Made by a program: the position numbers and the translations under genes | From: Mycobacterium sp. ACS1612 | GTDB taxonomy: Bacteria; Actinomycetota; Actinomycetes; Mycobacteriales; Mycobacteriaceae | Length of the DNA: 64,000 nucleotides | Direction: 5' to 3' | Assembly: GCF_001667505.1 (NCBI RefSeq) | Contig: NZ_LZHZ01000005.1 | Span: 62,001-126,000 of the forward strand | Part shown: piece by piece, positions 8,355 through 20,512 of the stretch | How the letters are laid out: every line of letters starts with the position of its first letter | Numbering within the stretch: position 1 is the stretch's first letter | Notes under the pieces: generated by a model | Databases searched by the model: none | What the model was told of the DNA's origin: nothing | The model's input: the letters and a program-made list of their open reading frames with translations, nothing else

Positions 8355-8691
8355 ACGTGGATCGGCGAGCCTGATCGCGGTCGCGATGATGGCAATCTTG
8401 TTGGCGCTCACCGCGGGTGGCATCTACGTCGGATCGGCGGTGGTCGCGCGGCACCGGGCTCAGGCCGCGGCTGACCTGGCGGCGCTGGCCGCCGCGGCGC
8501 AGCTCGCCGACGGTGCGGAAACGGCGTGCGCCCGTGCCACCGCGCTGACAGACGCGATGGGCACGACCATGACCGGATGCGTGGTCGAAGACCTCGACAT
8601 CGTCGTCACCGTCGCCGCGGCGGTGCCGCTGGGCAGGTTCGGTGTCGGCCCGGCCCGCGCCACCGCGAAAGCGGGCCCGGCCGACGCTTAA
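8260..8691 (+). CDS. second TadE-like protein (Rv3654c-like), start uncertain
   Basis: The homologous part begins near 8350 with GDERGSASLIAVAMMAILLA, a TadE/minor-pilin-like N-terminus. It continues into an Ala-rich region, RHRAQAAADLAALAAAA, typical of the Rv3654c family. The nearest upstream in-frame start is ATG 8260, which adds about 30 Arg/Ser/Pro-rich residues read out of frame with the TadE-like gene. The internal ATG 8386 would cut into the membrane helix. As with the preceding gene, no standard start sits at the expected place. The stop (TAA 8689-8691) overlaps the stop of the convergent gene by three bases. Confidence 0.65.
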   Translation: MSSSPSRPSPRCCRLSASPRRRSPRPNLAGDERGSASLIAVAMMAILLALTAGGIYVGSAVVARHRAQAAADLAALAAAAQLADGAETACARATALTDAMGTTMTGCVVEDLDIVVTVAAAVPLGRFGVGPARATAKAGPADA

Positions 8692-9731
8692 CGCCGCGCG
8701 GTGTCGCCGATGTCGGCCAGATTGGCGGCGGCGATCTCCGCTTCGGTGGGTACACGCAGCGTCGCCAGACCCGCGTAGACGTCGTTGTCGAGCTGAATCC
8801 GATTGACCGTCACGTGAACCGGTGTCCACCCGCCGCCGTTGGCCACCATCCGGAGGACACCCGACGCGGTGCCCGTCGGAACGAAATGACTTGTCATCTC
8901 CAGTATTTGGCGGCGGTCGGTCGGATGCACGGCGCGTTCGCCGGTCATACTGGCGCGCCAGTCGAAGAACGGCGCCGGGTTGTCCAGCCACTTCAACAGC
9001 GTCCAGTTCTGCAGATCGACCAAACACCGGTGCACGCCGGGTTGCGCCAGACCGTCGATGATGCGCTGCGCCAGATGGTCGCGTGGCGCATCCGAATCCT
9101 CGGCAATGCTGCGCCAATTCATCGCTCGGCAGATCAGCTTCTCGATGCCGTCGTCCTGGCCTTCCTGCACCACTCGCGACACGAATCCGATGGTGATCGG
9201 CTCATGATTGAAGTCTCTGATTTCCCAGGTGCTGGCGAACGTCGTGCCGACTTCGGGCTTGATCGCCATGCACAGCACTTTCGCTTCGCTCGGATTGAGC
9301 TCACGGCGCGGCAGATCGTCCGCGAACGCCCTGCCCTGCGTCGGCGTCCGGTCGGGGTCCCATCCGCTGTTCCACAGCGACTCGCGGGTGTCGGTGGCGA
9401 TGCCCGTCTCGAGGTCCCAGATCAGCGGTCCGGGTATCGGCCGCTCCGGCGGATCGAGGTCCGGCGGACCGATCCACAGGTGAACACCGTGGATCACCCC
9501 GTCGGACATCGTGACCACTTCAGTACGAATCACGCGGTCGTTCTTCGGCGTGATGCTGCTCAGCCCGAGGCCGGCGCGCACGGTTTCACCGATGGCCGAC
9601 TGGACGGCCATCAGGTGGGGGTTGCGCCTCAAGAACGCGCTGATCGGGATGAGATTCTTGGTTCGAGGGCCTTGTGCCACCACGGCGGGCTCGCTGCCAA
9701 GTGTCTCCACGAGCAGCCAGTCGTGGGTCAT
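8688..9731 (-). CDS. Rv3651-like multidomain protein (DUF5593, PAS/GAF-like)
   Basis: 347-residue soluble protein matching Rv3651 of M. tuberculosis in length, order and sequence style. The N-terminal segment (TLGSEPAVVAQGPRTKNLIP) is followed by regions that in Rv3651 form PAS/GAF-like folds; the C-terminus has HPTDRRQILEMTS, resembling PAS C-terminal segments. No enzymatic or DNA-binding motif is visible, so a small-molecule-sensing or adaptor role is only inferred. ATG 9731 follows a 264-bp non-coding interval. It converges with the Tad locus, the two stops sharing TTAA at 8688-8691. Confidence 0.85.
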   Translation of the reverse strand: MTHDWLLVETLGSEPAVVAQGPRTKNLIPISAFLRRNPHLMAVQSAIGETVRAGLGLSSITPKNDRVIRTEVVTMSDGVIHGVHLWIGPPDLDPPERPIPGPLIWDLETGIATDTRESLWNSGWDPDRTPTQGRAFADDLPRRELNPSEAKVLCMAIKPEVGTTFASTWEIRDFNHEPITIGFVSRVVQEGQDDGIEKLICRAMNWRSIAEDSDAPRDHLAQRIIDGLAQPGVHRCLVDLQNWTLLKWLDNPAPFFDWRASMTGERAVHPTDRRQILEMTSHFVPTGTASGVLRMVANGGGWTPVHVTVNRIQLDNDVYAGLATLRVPTEAEIAAANLADIGDTARR

Positions 9732-9956
9732 GTCGGCATTTTACCGCCGGGCCATTGGCGCCCCGGCGGGGCGAGGCGGGCTACGGAATCCGCAGATCCG
9801 TCCACCTGAAGGACCTCGACCGGGTGGTGGGCTATGGTCAAAGTCTTGCAGCTGGTCTCGCTCACGAGGTAGTTTGCGTCTGCGTCCTACGTCTGGGCTT
9901 GGGCACGGATCGAGTTGTTCGACCGTGCCGGCGAGGACACCCGGCTGTGGGCCGAT

Positions 9957-9987
9957 GGGGGCGACCGTCGAGGGGTGGGTCGCCCCC
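9957..9987 (-). terminator. hairpin downstream of the helicase gene
   Basis: A perfect 10-bp inverted repeat, GGGGGCGACC (9957-9966) and GGTCGCCCCC (9978-9987) with an 11-nt loop, lies 8 bp after the helicase stop codon. There is no U tract on the minus strand. It is probably the transcription end of the helicase gene. Confidence 0.5.
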
Positions 9988-9995
9988 AAAGCCCG

Positions 9996-12332
9996 TCACC
10001 GGGGTTGTTCCAGTTCGCCGAGCACCAGGCGCAGGACCCGCACCGCGCCCGCCTTGTCGAGCGGGTCGTTGCCGTTGCCACACTTCGGCGACTGCACACA
10101 CGACGGGCAGCCCAGTGGGCACTCACACGCCTCGATCGCAGCCGCTGTCGCCCCCCACCACGTGTCGATCTTGCGGAATCCGCGGTCGGCGAAGCCCGCC
10201 CCGCCCGGGTAGCCGTCGTAGACGAAGATCGTCGGCAGGCCCCCCACCGGACCCACTGCCGTCGACAGCCCGCCGATGTCGCCGCGGTCGCAGCTGGCGA
10301 CCAACGGCAGCAGGCCGATCGCGGCGTGTTCAGCGGCGTGCAGCGCTCCCGGCACTTGCAGCAACTCGATCCCATTGTGCTGCAACGCCTCCGGCGTGAT
10401 AGTGCACATCACCGCCATGGTGTCCAGCGTGCGGCTGGGCATGTCGAGTTCGACGAAGTCGATCACCTCACCGTCCAGGCGACGACGCAGATAGCCGATG
10501 ACGGTATTGGTCACCGATACCGGCACGACGCCAACTGTCACCGGCCCGTACGTATTTCGCTCACCGGGTCCGGTGACGACGATGTCGGTGAGTTCGCGCG
10601 CGAACGTCGTGTACCCGGGGTCCTCGGCATGGACGAACGCCACCCCGTCCTCGAAATCGAGGGAGTCGACCACATAACTCTCACCCTGATGCAAATACAC
10701 CGCACCGGGATGAACCGAGGCCGGCGCCTGGCCGACGCCCGCACTGCCGAGCAGTCGACCGGTGTCGGCCTCCAGAATCGCGATCTGGCCGCCCGACGAA
10801 CCGCGAATGTCCACCGCGGGATGCGGATCGATGCCGGGCGCGGGGAAGTAGCCGGTGGGCCTGCGACGCAGCAGACCGTCGTCGACGAGGGTCTCCGCCA
10901 CCGCCTCGGCGTTCCACATGCGCACTTCGGCCTCGGTCAGCGGGAGTTCCGCGGCCGCACAAAGTAGTTGTGGGCCAAGCACATACGGGTTGCCCGGATC
11001 GATCACCACACGCTCGATCGGCTTGTCCAACAGCGCAGCGGGGTGATGGACGAGATAGGTGTCCAGCGGGTCGTCGCGGGCGATCAGCACGATCAACGCG
11101 CTCTGTCCGCGCCGTCCGGAGCGGCCGGCCTGCTGCCAGAACGATGCAACCGTGCCGGGAAAACCCGCCAGCACCACCGCGTCCAGACCGGCGATGTCAA
11201 CTCCCAATTCGAGGGCATTCGTGGTGGCCATGCCCCGCAATTCTCCGTCGGCCAGTTTGCGTTCCAGCAAGCGGCGGTCCTCGGCCAGATATCCGGCGCG
11301 GTAGGACGCCACCCGGTCGGCGAGGTCGGGAGCGACGTCCTCGAGTCGGGCGCGCGCACCCAATGCTGTCAACTCCGCGCCGCGCCGCGAGCGCACGAAC
11401 GTCAACGTCCTTGCGCCCTCGGCGATTAGATCGGCCATCACCCGCGCGGCCTCGGCACCGGCCGAACGCCGCACCGGCGCGCCGTTCTCACCGAAGATGT
11501 CCTCGCGCAGCGCGGGCTCCCACAGCGCGACCGTGCGTGCACCGTGCGGTGAACCGTCGTCGGTGACCTCCGCGACGGCCTGCCCGATGAGTTCCGACGC
11601 GGTGGCCGCGGGCTGCGACGTGGTGGCGCTGGCGAAGATCACCGTCGGCATCGAGGCGGTGGCCGAATAACGCGTGCACAACCGCAGCAGACGACGCAGC
11701 ACCATAGCCACGTTGGAACCGAAAATACCGCGGTAGTAATGACATTCGTCGACGACAATGAATTGAAGGTTGCGCAGGAACACCGCCCACCGTGCGTGGT
11801 TGCGGAGCAGCGACAAATGGATCATGTCCGGGTTGGAGAAAATCCATCGCGACCGTTCGCGGGCGAAACGCCGCACCTCGCTGGGACTGTCGCCGTCATA
11901 CGAACTCGGTGCGACGTCGGCTAATCCCGGTACGGCTTCGGTGAGTGCCACCGCCGTCCGTAATTGGTCGTGTCCGAGCGCTTTCGTCGGTGACAGATAA
12001 AGCGCCCGCGCGCGCGAGTTTTCTTTCAGCGCCGTCAATATCGGCAATTGATAGGCCAACGATTTTCCCGACGCGGTGCCGGTGCTGAGCACGACATGCC
12101 GTCCGTCGCGCGCAAAATTCGCCGCGGCGAGTTGATGCGACCAGAGCGTCTCGATACCCCGATCAACGAACGCCCGCACGACATCTGGGTCGGCCCACGG
12201 CGGCCACGCCCGGGGCTGTCCCCGACGTGCCGGTAGGTCTGCGACGTGCCGCAACGGTTGTTCATCGGGTTCCGTGCCCTCGATCGCACAGGCGAGCAGA
12301 GCTCGCCCGAAATCCGAGCTCGGATTTGACAC
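9996..12332 (-). CDS. DExH helicase with DUF1998 domain (MrfA/YprA-like, Rv3649)
   Basis: 778-residue superfamily 2 helicase. Motif I TGTASGKS is at residues 84-91 and motif II DECH at 195-198, with RecA-like domain 2 (SGRRGQSALIV region) in the middle. The C-terminal DUF1998 module ends with a Cys cluster (C738, C742, C745, C751 plus C736) likely to bind zinc. This is the architecture of Bacillus MrfA, which takes part in a mitomycin-type DNA repair route, and of Rv3649. A DNA-repair helicase role is inferred from the family. GTG 12332 is used. It is divergent from cspA, with 277 bp between, as in M. tuberculosis. Confidence 0.92.
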   Translation of the reverse strand: MSNPSSDFGRALLACAIEGTEPDEQPLRHVADLPARRGQPRAWPPWADPDVVRAFVDRGIETLWSHQLAAANFARDGRHVVLSTGTASGKSLAYQLPILTALKENSRARALYLSPTKALGHDQLRTAVALTEAVPGLADVAPSSYDGDSPSEVRRFARERSRWIFSNPDMIHLSLLRNHARWAVFLRNLQFIVVDECHYYRGIFGSNVAMVLRRLLRLCTRYSATASMPTVIFASATTSQPAATASELIGQAVAEVTDDGSPHGARTVALWEPALREDIFGENGAPVRRSAGAEAARVMADLIAEGARTLTFVRSRRGAELTALGARARLEDVAPDLADRVASYRAGYLAEDRRLLERKLADGELRGMATTNALELGVDIAGLDAVVLAGFPGTVASFWQQAGRSGRRGQSALIVLIARDDPLDTYLVHHPAALLDKPIERVVIDPGNPYVLGPQLLCAAAELPLTEAEVRMWNAEAVAETLVDDGLLRRRPTGYFPAPGIDPHPAVDIRGSSGGQIAILEADTGRLLGSAGVGQAPASVHPGAVYLHQGESYVVDSLDFEDGVAFVHAEDPGYTTFARELTDIVVTGPGERNTYGPVTVGVVPVSVTNTVIGYLRRRLDGEVIDFVELDMPSRTLDTMAVMCTITPEALQHNGIELLQVPGALHAAEHAAIGLLPLVASCDRGDIGGLSTAVGPVGGLPTIFVYDGYPGGAGFADRGFRKIDTWWGATAAAIEACECPLGCPSCVQSPKCGNGNDPLDKAGAVRVLRLVLGELEQPR

Positions 12333-12609
12333 AGACCGCCTCCCGAAACACCTACGTAAGTGAATTGTTCCCCACTCGATCCCGCCGAGACTGTCGCACC
12401 AGCTCGGAACATGATTGACTTAGCGCGGTCGCAGCTTCTGTGTTCGTGTATTAGCACTCGCAGGATCGACGTTGCGATCGCGGTTCCTGCGAGGAATGTA
12501 GGTCGGGTCAGTTCCGATTACTCCGCGAAGGTGAAGCGGTCGGAACGGGCCCGGTGTACCGAAACACGGTGGACCGCACCCGGAAAAAAGAAAAGGAAAG
12601 ATCAAGGAA

Positions 12610-12813
12610 ATGCCACAGGGAACTGTGAAGTGGTTCAACGCGGAGAAGGGCTTCGGCTTTATCGCCCCGGAGGACGGCTCTGCGGACGTGTTCGTTCATT
12701 ACACGGAGATTCAGGGCAGCGGATTCCGCACCCTGGAGGAGAACCAGAAGGTTGAGTTCGAGGTCGGCCAGAGCCCCAAGGGGCCGCAGGCCACGGGTGT
12801 TCGGGCCGTCTGA
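12610..12813 (+). CDS. cspA: cold-shock protein CspA
   Basis: 67-residue single OB-fold nucleic-acid chaperone. RNP1 KGFGFI (13-18) and RNP2 VFVHY (27-31) are intact. The 277-bp upstream interval would allow a long 5' leader, as is usual for cold-shock genes; it contains a purine-rich stretch (AAAAAAGAAAAGGAAAG) and AAGGAA directly before the ATG. I could not fix the promoter. A strong intrinsic terminator follows. Orthologue of Rv3648c. Confidence 0.96.
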   Translation: MPQGTVKWFNAEKGFGFIAPEDGSADVFVHYTEIQGSGFRTLEENQKVEFEVGQSPKGPQATGVRAV

Positions 12814-12833
12814 GCAAGCGAAACTGAACAACT

Positions 12834-12872
12834 CCCCGCGTCATCCACTACCGGACGGCGCGGGGTGTTTTC
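12834..12872 (+). terminator. intrinsic terminator of cspA
   Basis: A 7-bp GC stem (CCCCGCG at 12834-12840, CGCGGGG at 12859-12865) is followed by TGTTTTCGTTTT. This is one of the few classical stem plus T-tract terminators in the window. Confidence 0.8.
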
Positions 12873-12935
12873 GTTTTGGGCCGTGCCCGGCCCGGCGACA
12901 CATCTGTGCCGCACCCCTGGCTTACTGTCGGTGAC

Positions 12936-13526
12936 GTGAGCCAGCTGTCGTTCTTCTCGGCAGAGTCGGTGCCGCCCGCGGTCGCCGACCTGACCGGAAT
13001 CCTCGCCGCGCCGGGCCAGGTGGTCCTGGTCGGCAGTGGCGCAGAGCGAGCAGCGCGTCTGTCGGTCGTCGTCGACCAACTGTGGCGAGCCGAGGGCCTC
13101 GCGGAGATGATCACCGAGGCCGGCCTGCAGGCTGAGATCGGTCGCACCGACGAGAACACGCCGCTTGTCCGCACCGCGGCGGACCCTCGCCTGATGGTGA
13201 TCGCGCGCGACTGGACTCTCGGAGCCGTCAAGACCGTGCCATCCCAGTGGCTGCCGGGGCCCCGCGAATTGCGGGCCTGGACGCTGGCGGCAGGCACTCC
13301 TGAAGCCGACCGGTACTTGCTGGGCCTGGACCCGCACGCGCCGGACACGCACGCGGCCCTGGCGTCGGCCATGATGCGGGTAGGGATAGCCCCCACATTG
13401 ATCGGCACCAGAGGGGCCCATCCGGCCCTGCGAATCAGCGGCCGTCGACGGCTATCGCGCCTGGTAGAGAACGTGGGGGAACCACCCGGGAGCGTCGCGG
13501 CGTTTGAACAATGGCCCCGTCTGTGA
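12936..13526 (+). CDS. conserved hypothetical protein (Rv3647c-like)
   Basis: 196-residue soluble protein conserved in mycobacteria between cspA and topA. The N-terminus MSQLSFFSAES begins at GTG 12936; an in-frame upstream start at 12876 would run into the cspA terminator and is rejected. No signal peptide, membrane segment or known catalytic motif is visible. Its constant position before topA suggests a DNA- or nucleoid-related role at most. Function unknown. Confidence 0.82.
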   Translation: MSQLSFFSAESVPPAVADLTGILAAPGQVVLVGSGAERAARLSVVVDQLWRAEGLAEMITEAGLQAEIGRTDENTPLVRTAADPRLMVIARDWTLGAVKTVPSQWLPGPRELRAWTLAAGTPEADRYLLGLDPHAPDTHAALASAMMRVGIAPTLIGTRGAHPALRISGRRRLSRLVENVGEPPGSVAAFEQWPRL

Positions 13527-13663
13527 CGGGCCCCGACGAGGGGGTCAGTTTGCGTCGGTTGGCGCGGGGTGCGAAATTGTCAGTTGCCAACGGGTCCGGG
13601 ATTGGACCGAGGCGTTATATACCTTGGGCCCGTGGCAACAGGAGAAGTGGAGCGTAGACAGAG

Positions 13664-16467
<2,804 letters not shown>

Positions 16468-16471
<4 letters not shown>

Positions 16472-18072
16472 CGCGCTTCGCTGGACACCTCGTCGACGTC
16501 GTCGACTGCGTTGGGGGACACCAGGTTCAGCGGTCGGGCGAGCTGCGTGGGCACGGTGCGGCCGCGAAGTTCGACGATCTCGCCGACATCCCAGCACAGC
16601 GCCTCGGCGTCGAGCGCCCCGCTCACGGCGATGGCCGACGCGAGCACGTGACCGGGCTCGAGCTTGGCCAACTCGGTGAGCCGGGCCGCCTCGTTCACCG
16701 GGTCGCCGATCACGGTGTATTCGAAGCGCGCCTGCGCGCCAATGTGGCCGGCGATGGCACGGCCAGCCGAGACGCCGATGCCGAACTCGGTTTCGCCGAG
16801 GACGGTGATGAGTTCGTCGTGCAGTTCGCGCGACGCGGCCAGCGCGGCACCGCAAGCGTCGGGATGCTCGATGGGTGCGCCGAAGATGCAGAGCGCCGCG
16901 TCGCCCTGGAACTTGTTGACGAACCCGCCGTGCCGGTTGACGGTGTCGACGACGACGCGGAAGAACTCGTTGAGCAGGTTGACCACTTCGGACGCCGGGA
17001 TGGTGGACGCCAGGTGGGTCGAGCCGACCAGGTCGACGAAAAGCACGGCGGCGTCGCGTTCCTGGCCGCCCAGTTCGGTACCGCGCTCCAGGGCGCGGCG
17101 GGCCACGTCTTCACCGACGTAGCGGCCGAACAGGTCACGCAGCCGTTGCCGCTCGGCCAGGTCGCGGACCATGTCGTTGAACCCGGCCTGCAGCAAACCG
17201 AGCTCGCTGGCGTCATAGATCTGCATGTGCGCGTTGTAGTTACCGCGTTGCACTTCGCCCAGCGCCCAACGCAATTGGCGCAGCGGGTCGGCGATCGACA
17301 TGGCCACCAGTACGGTGCCGAACAGGCCGATCACCAACGCGGCGATGGCCAGCAGCAGGATCGGCGTGGTGAGGCGGTCGGCGGATGCGGTGAGGATCTG
17401 GAACTTGCTGGCCACCAACGCGAGCACGATGGCCAGCACCGGAACGGCGGTGGACAACACCCAGGTGAGCACCTGGCGCTGGATGACGCCCGGCGCGCGA
17501 AAGTTCTCCGGCACCCCGCCGCGTAGGGCCGCCACGGCGACCGGCCGCAACACGCGTTCGGACTGTAGGTAGCCGATGATTGCCGTCGCGGTGGCGCCGA
17601 GGCCGGTGGCGACCGCGACGACCGGCGCTGACTTGCTGGCCACCGGCCAGCTGGCGACGATGAAGACGACCGAGCCCAGACACCAGTTGGTGACGCTGAT
17701 CACCGTCCGGTAGAAGGGCATCTTCAGCGCGCGGGCCCGCGCCAGCTCGGTGCTGGTGGGGTCGGAGTCGCCGAGCAGGGTGTCGCGGCGTTGCCAGCGC
17801 ATCACCGGGATGAGCAGCCGCAGGCTCAGATAGGAGCCGACGGTGAACGACAAGAACAAGTAGCCGAGGAACACCGCCAGGTTGAAGGCGGGCAGGTCCT
17901 GGAGTTGGATCCGGTCCTCGGGCGGCAGGCCGAAGCGCAGGAAGCCCAGCACGAACAGCGCGCCGATGATGTCGCTCTGCAGCATGCCCAGGGTGAACAC
18001 CGGCCACGGCGTGCGCGCCGCCCAGCGGACGAATGCGCTGATTCGCCCAATCGGGATGGCATCGGAGGTCAC
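16468..18072 (-). CDS. membrane adenylate cyclase, class III (Rv3645-like)
   Basis: 534-residue protein that makes cAMP from ATP. About six N-terminal membrane helices lead into a HAMP linker (about residues 240-300) and a C-terminal class III cyclase domain. Both metal-binding aspartates are present: D347 (FVDLVGST) and D391 (NKFQGD), the latter preceded by the Lys387 expected for adenine selection. Rv3645 is a major cAMP source in M. tuberculosis and influences lipid and cholesterol use. GTG 18072 start; convergent with topA with stops overlapping at CTAG 16468-16471. Confidence 0.93.
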
Positions 18073-18153
18073 AGGTCAACCGTATCGGGCTGAACGGACG
18101 GAAAAGGGTGCTGTGGGACGGACGTGTCGGTTCGCAGCATTACTGTTATCTCG

Positions 18154-19362
18154 ATGACCGGGGTGTTTTCGCGTCTGGTGGGTCAGGACGCCGTGGAAGC
18201 GGAATTGGTGGCTGCGGCGGAGGCCGCGCGCGGTGATTCAGCTCACAATGCGTCGGCCACCGGGACCATGACACATGCGTGGCTGATCACCGGGCCGCCT
18301 GGATCGGGCCGTTCGATCGCGGCGCTGTGCTTTGCGGCGGCGCTGCAGTGCACCTTCGACGGTGTGCCTGGCTGCGGTGAATGCCGCGCGTGCACGACGA
18401 CGATGGCTGGTACCCACGCGGACGTACGGCGGATCATCCCAGAGGGCCTGTCGATCGGCGTCGATGAGATGCGCAATATCGTGCAGATCGCCTCGCGGCG
18501 GCCCGGGACGGGGCGCTGGCAAATCGTGGTGGTCGAGGATGCCGACCGGCTGACGGAAGGCGCTGCGAACGCACTGCTGAAAGTGGTCGAGGAGCCGCCG
18601 CCGTCGACGGTGTTCCTGTTGTGCGCGCCGTCGGTGGATCCTGAGGACATCGCGATCACGCTGCGCTCGCGGTGTCGGCATGTGGCGTTGGTGACGCCGC
18701 CGGTCGATGCGATCGCCCGGGTCCTCATCGACACGGATGGGCTGCCGGAGGATCAGGCGCGCTGGGCGGCCTCGGTCAGCGGCGGCCACGTCGGGCGGGC
18801 GCGCCGGTTGGCCACCGATGAGCAGGCGCGAGACCGCAGGCAGCGCGCGCTGTTGCTGGCCCGGGACGCGGCGACGCCGTCGCGGGCGTATGCGGCGGCC
18901 GAGGAGTTGGTGGCCACCGCCGAGGCGGAAGCTCGGGCGCTGACCGAGGGCCGCAACGAGGCGGAAACCGAGGAGTTGCGCACGGCGCTGGGGGCCGGCG
19001 GCACCGGCAAGGGCACGGCGGGGACGCTGCGTGGTGCCACCGGTGCGATCAAAGACCTTGAGAAGCGGCAGAAGTCGCGGCAGACGCGGGCGTCGCGGGA
19101 CGCACTGGACCGGGCGCTGATTGATCTGGCGACGTATTTCCGCGACGCGCTGCTGGTGTCGTCCGGGGCGGGGGAGGTCCAGGCGAATCATCCGGATATG
19201 GCGGATCGGATCGAGGCGATGGCCGCGCACGCGTCACCGGACAAGCTGCTGCGGTGCATCGAGGCGGTGCTGGAGTGCCGGGAGGCGTTGGCGGTGAATG
19301 TGAAGCCCAAGTTCGCGGTCGACGCGATGGTGGCCACGGTCGGGCAAGCGCTGCGGAACTGA
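18154..19362 (+). CDS. holB: DNA polymerase III delta' subunit
   Basis: 402-residue clamp-loader subunit. The P-loop region GPPGSGRS (47-54) has Arg where ATPases have Lys, in keeping with delta' not hydrolysing ATP. The four-Cys zinc module is present (C66, C74, C77, C80), followed by VVEDADRLTEGAANALLK and EEPPPSTVF, which are conserved in the family. ATG 18154 is chosen over an in-frame GTG at 18124 because it gives the standard N-terminus MTGVFSRLVGQ. It is followed closely by tRNA-Thr. Orthologue of Rv3644c. Confidence 0.95.
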   Translation: MTGVFSRLVGQDAVEAELVAAAEAARGDSAHNASATGTMTHAWLITGPPGSGRSIAALCFAAALQCTFDGVPGCGECRACTTTMAGTHADVRRIIPEGLSIGVDEMRNIVQIASRRPGTGRWQIVVVEDADRLTEGAANALLKVVEEPPPSTVFLLCAPSVDPEDIAITLRSRCRHVALVTPPVDAIARVLIDTDGLPEDQARWAASVSGGHVGRARRLATDEQARDRRQRALLLARDAATPSRAYAAAEELVATAEAEARALTEGRNEAETEELRTALGAGGTGKGTAGTLRGATGAIKDLEKRQKSRQTRASRDALDRALIDLATYFRDALLVSSGAGEVQANHPDMADRIEAMAAHASPDKLLRCIEAVLECREALAVNVKPKFAVDAMVATVGQALRN

Positions 19363-19363
19363 G

Positions 19364-19393
19364 TTGGGTTGGGCCAGCGGCCTGCCGTAGACT
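19364..19393 (+). promoter_or_regulatory. candidate promoter of tRNA-Thr
   Basis: TTGGGT (19364-19369), an 18-bp spacer and TAGACT (19388-19393) lie 25 bp before the tRNA. The -35 element overlaps the region just after the delta' gene stop. Confidence 0.4.
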
Positions 19394-19418
19394 CGTCCCG
19401 CCTGGCTAGACCGGGCAC

Positions 19419-19491
19419 GCCACCTTAGCTCAGTCGGTAGAGCGGCTCACTCGTAATGAGCAGGTCAGGAGTTCGATTCTCCTAGGTGGCT
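19419..19491 (+). tRNA. tRNA-Thr (anticodon CGU)
   Basis: A 73-nt cloverleaf folds fully: acceptor GCCACCT/AGGTGGC, D arm GCTC/GAGC, anticodon stem GCTCA/TGAGC with loop CTCGTAA (anticodon CGT), T arm AGGAG/CTCCT with TTCGATT. The discriminator base is T and CCA is not encoded. It reads ACG codons. It marks the start of a variable region. Confidence 0.97.
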
Positions 19492-19507
19492 CAGGTTTTC
19501 CCTCGCC

Positions 19508-19567
19508 GCGAGCGACCGTGTTTGAGCATGACACGCCGAGTTCTTTTGGCATTTCGCGGTCGCTCGC
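19508..19567 (+). repeat. 11-bp inverted repeat downstream of tRNA-Thr
   Basis: GCGAGCGACCG (19508-19518) and its exact complement CGGTCGCTCGC (19557-19567) are separated by 38 nt. The element lies between the tRNA and the stop of the converging hydrolase gene and could end one or both transcripts; there is no T tract directly after the stem. Confidence 0.5.
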
Positions 19568-19571
19568 CGTG

Positions 19572-20450
19572 TCAGCGGCCATATGTCCTACGCAGGAAAT
19601 CGACTACCAGCGGTATGACCTCGGCGAGGTGGGTTTCCAACAGCCAATGCCCGCCGCCGAGCAGGTGCAGCGGCGCGTCGGGCAGATCGCGGTGATAGGC
19701 GCGGGCCGACTCCTCAGGCATGTATCCGTCATGTGGGCCCCAGACGATCAGTGCGGGTGGCTGATGCTCGCGCAGGTAGGCCTGCTCCTTGGTGAACCAG
19801 TTCAGCGTTGAAGGCTGGTCCTCCAACAGCCGGATGAGATTGGCCACGCGGTCGGGTGTGGACATCAGCGACCAGTGCAGCGTCCAAAGGTCGGGGCTGA
19901 TGCGGTCGGCGACGTCGTCGGGCAGTTCGCCGCGGAACTCGCTGCGGAAGCCGTCGAGGGTGACGTGCTGGGCGATGCGGCGCCTGGCGTCAGGACCGGG
20001 GTTGTCCCATGACTTCTTGAGGAAGTCGTATTTCGGGCCGAACGCGTCCTGGTAGATGTCGCCGTTCTGGATGACGAGGCCGGCGATGCGGTCGGGCTTG
20101 GCGAGTGCGAGCCGAAATCCGAACTGGGAGCCGTAGTCATGCAACCAGACCACGTAGCGGCGGAGGTCCATCGCATCGACAAATGCCTGCAGAAACTCGG
20201 CATAGGCGTCGAAGATATACCCGAAGTCGTCGCCGGAAGGTGTTGCGCTGTAACCAAACCCGGGCAGGTCGGGAGCGATGCAGCGCCAGCGGGTGCCGAG
20301 GGCTGCCATCAGGTTGCGGTAGGCGTATGACGAGCAGGGGTAGCCGTGCGGCAACAGGACGACGGGTGCGTCGGCGGGACCGGCTGCACGGTAGAAGGTG
20401 CGGATCCCGTCGACGGTGATGCGGCGGTGGTGTACGGGAGCAAGCTGCAT
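19572..20450 (-). CDS. alpha/beta-hydrolase, haloalkane dehalogenase/epoxide hydrolase type
   Basis: 292-residue cytoplasmic hydrolase. Oxyanion motif HGYP is at 35-38, the probable nucleophile is Asp105 in WLHDYGS, and the catalytic His is in GGGHWLLE near the C-terminus. An Asp nucleophile places it with haloalkane dehalogenases and epoxide hydrolases rather than Ser esterases. The nucleophile elbow reads HDYGS where most relatives have HDWGG. Substrate unknown. ATG 20450 start. It is part of the variable region beside tRNA-Thr. Confidence 0.85.
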   Translation of the reverse strand: MQLAPVHHRRITVDGIRTFYRAAGPADAPVVLLPHGYPCSSYAYRNLMAALGTRWRCIAPDLPGFGYSATPSGDDFGYIFDAYAEFLQAFVDAMDLRRYVVWLHDYGSQFGFRLALAKPDRIAGLVIQNGDIYQDAFGPKYDFLKKSWDNPGPDARRRIAQHVTLDGFRSEFRGELPDDVADRISPDLWTLHWSLMSTPDRVANLIRLLEDQPSTLNWFTKEQAYLREHQPPALIVWGPHDGYMPEESARAYHRDLPDAPLHLLGGGHWLLETHLAEVIPLVVDFLRRTYGR

Positions 20451-20512
20451 ACCGCACGCGTTCCCGCTCAGGACTTGGCGTCAAACACTTCACGTGCGAC
20501 GTGACATGGCGC

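Noticed and set aside
9996..12332. Large DExH helicase as part of a phage-defence system
   Set aside because: Its MrfA-type DUF1998 architecture and its constant position next to cspA fit a housekeeping repair helicase; no defence partner is adjacent.
18154..19362. Walker A lysine of the delta' subunit replaced by Arg
   Set aside because: Delta' does not hydrolyse ATP and variants at this position are normal, so this is not a defect.
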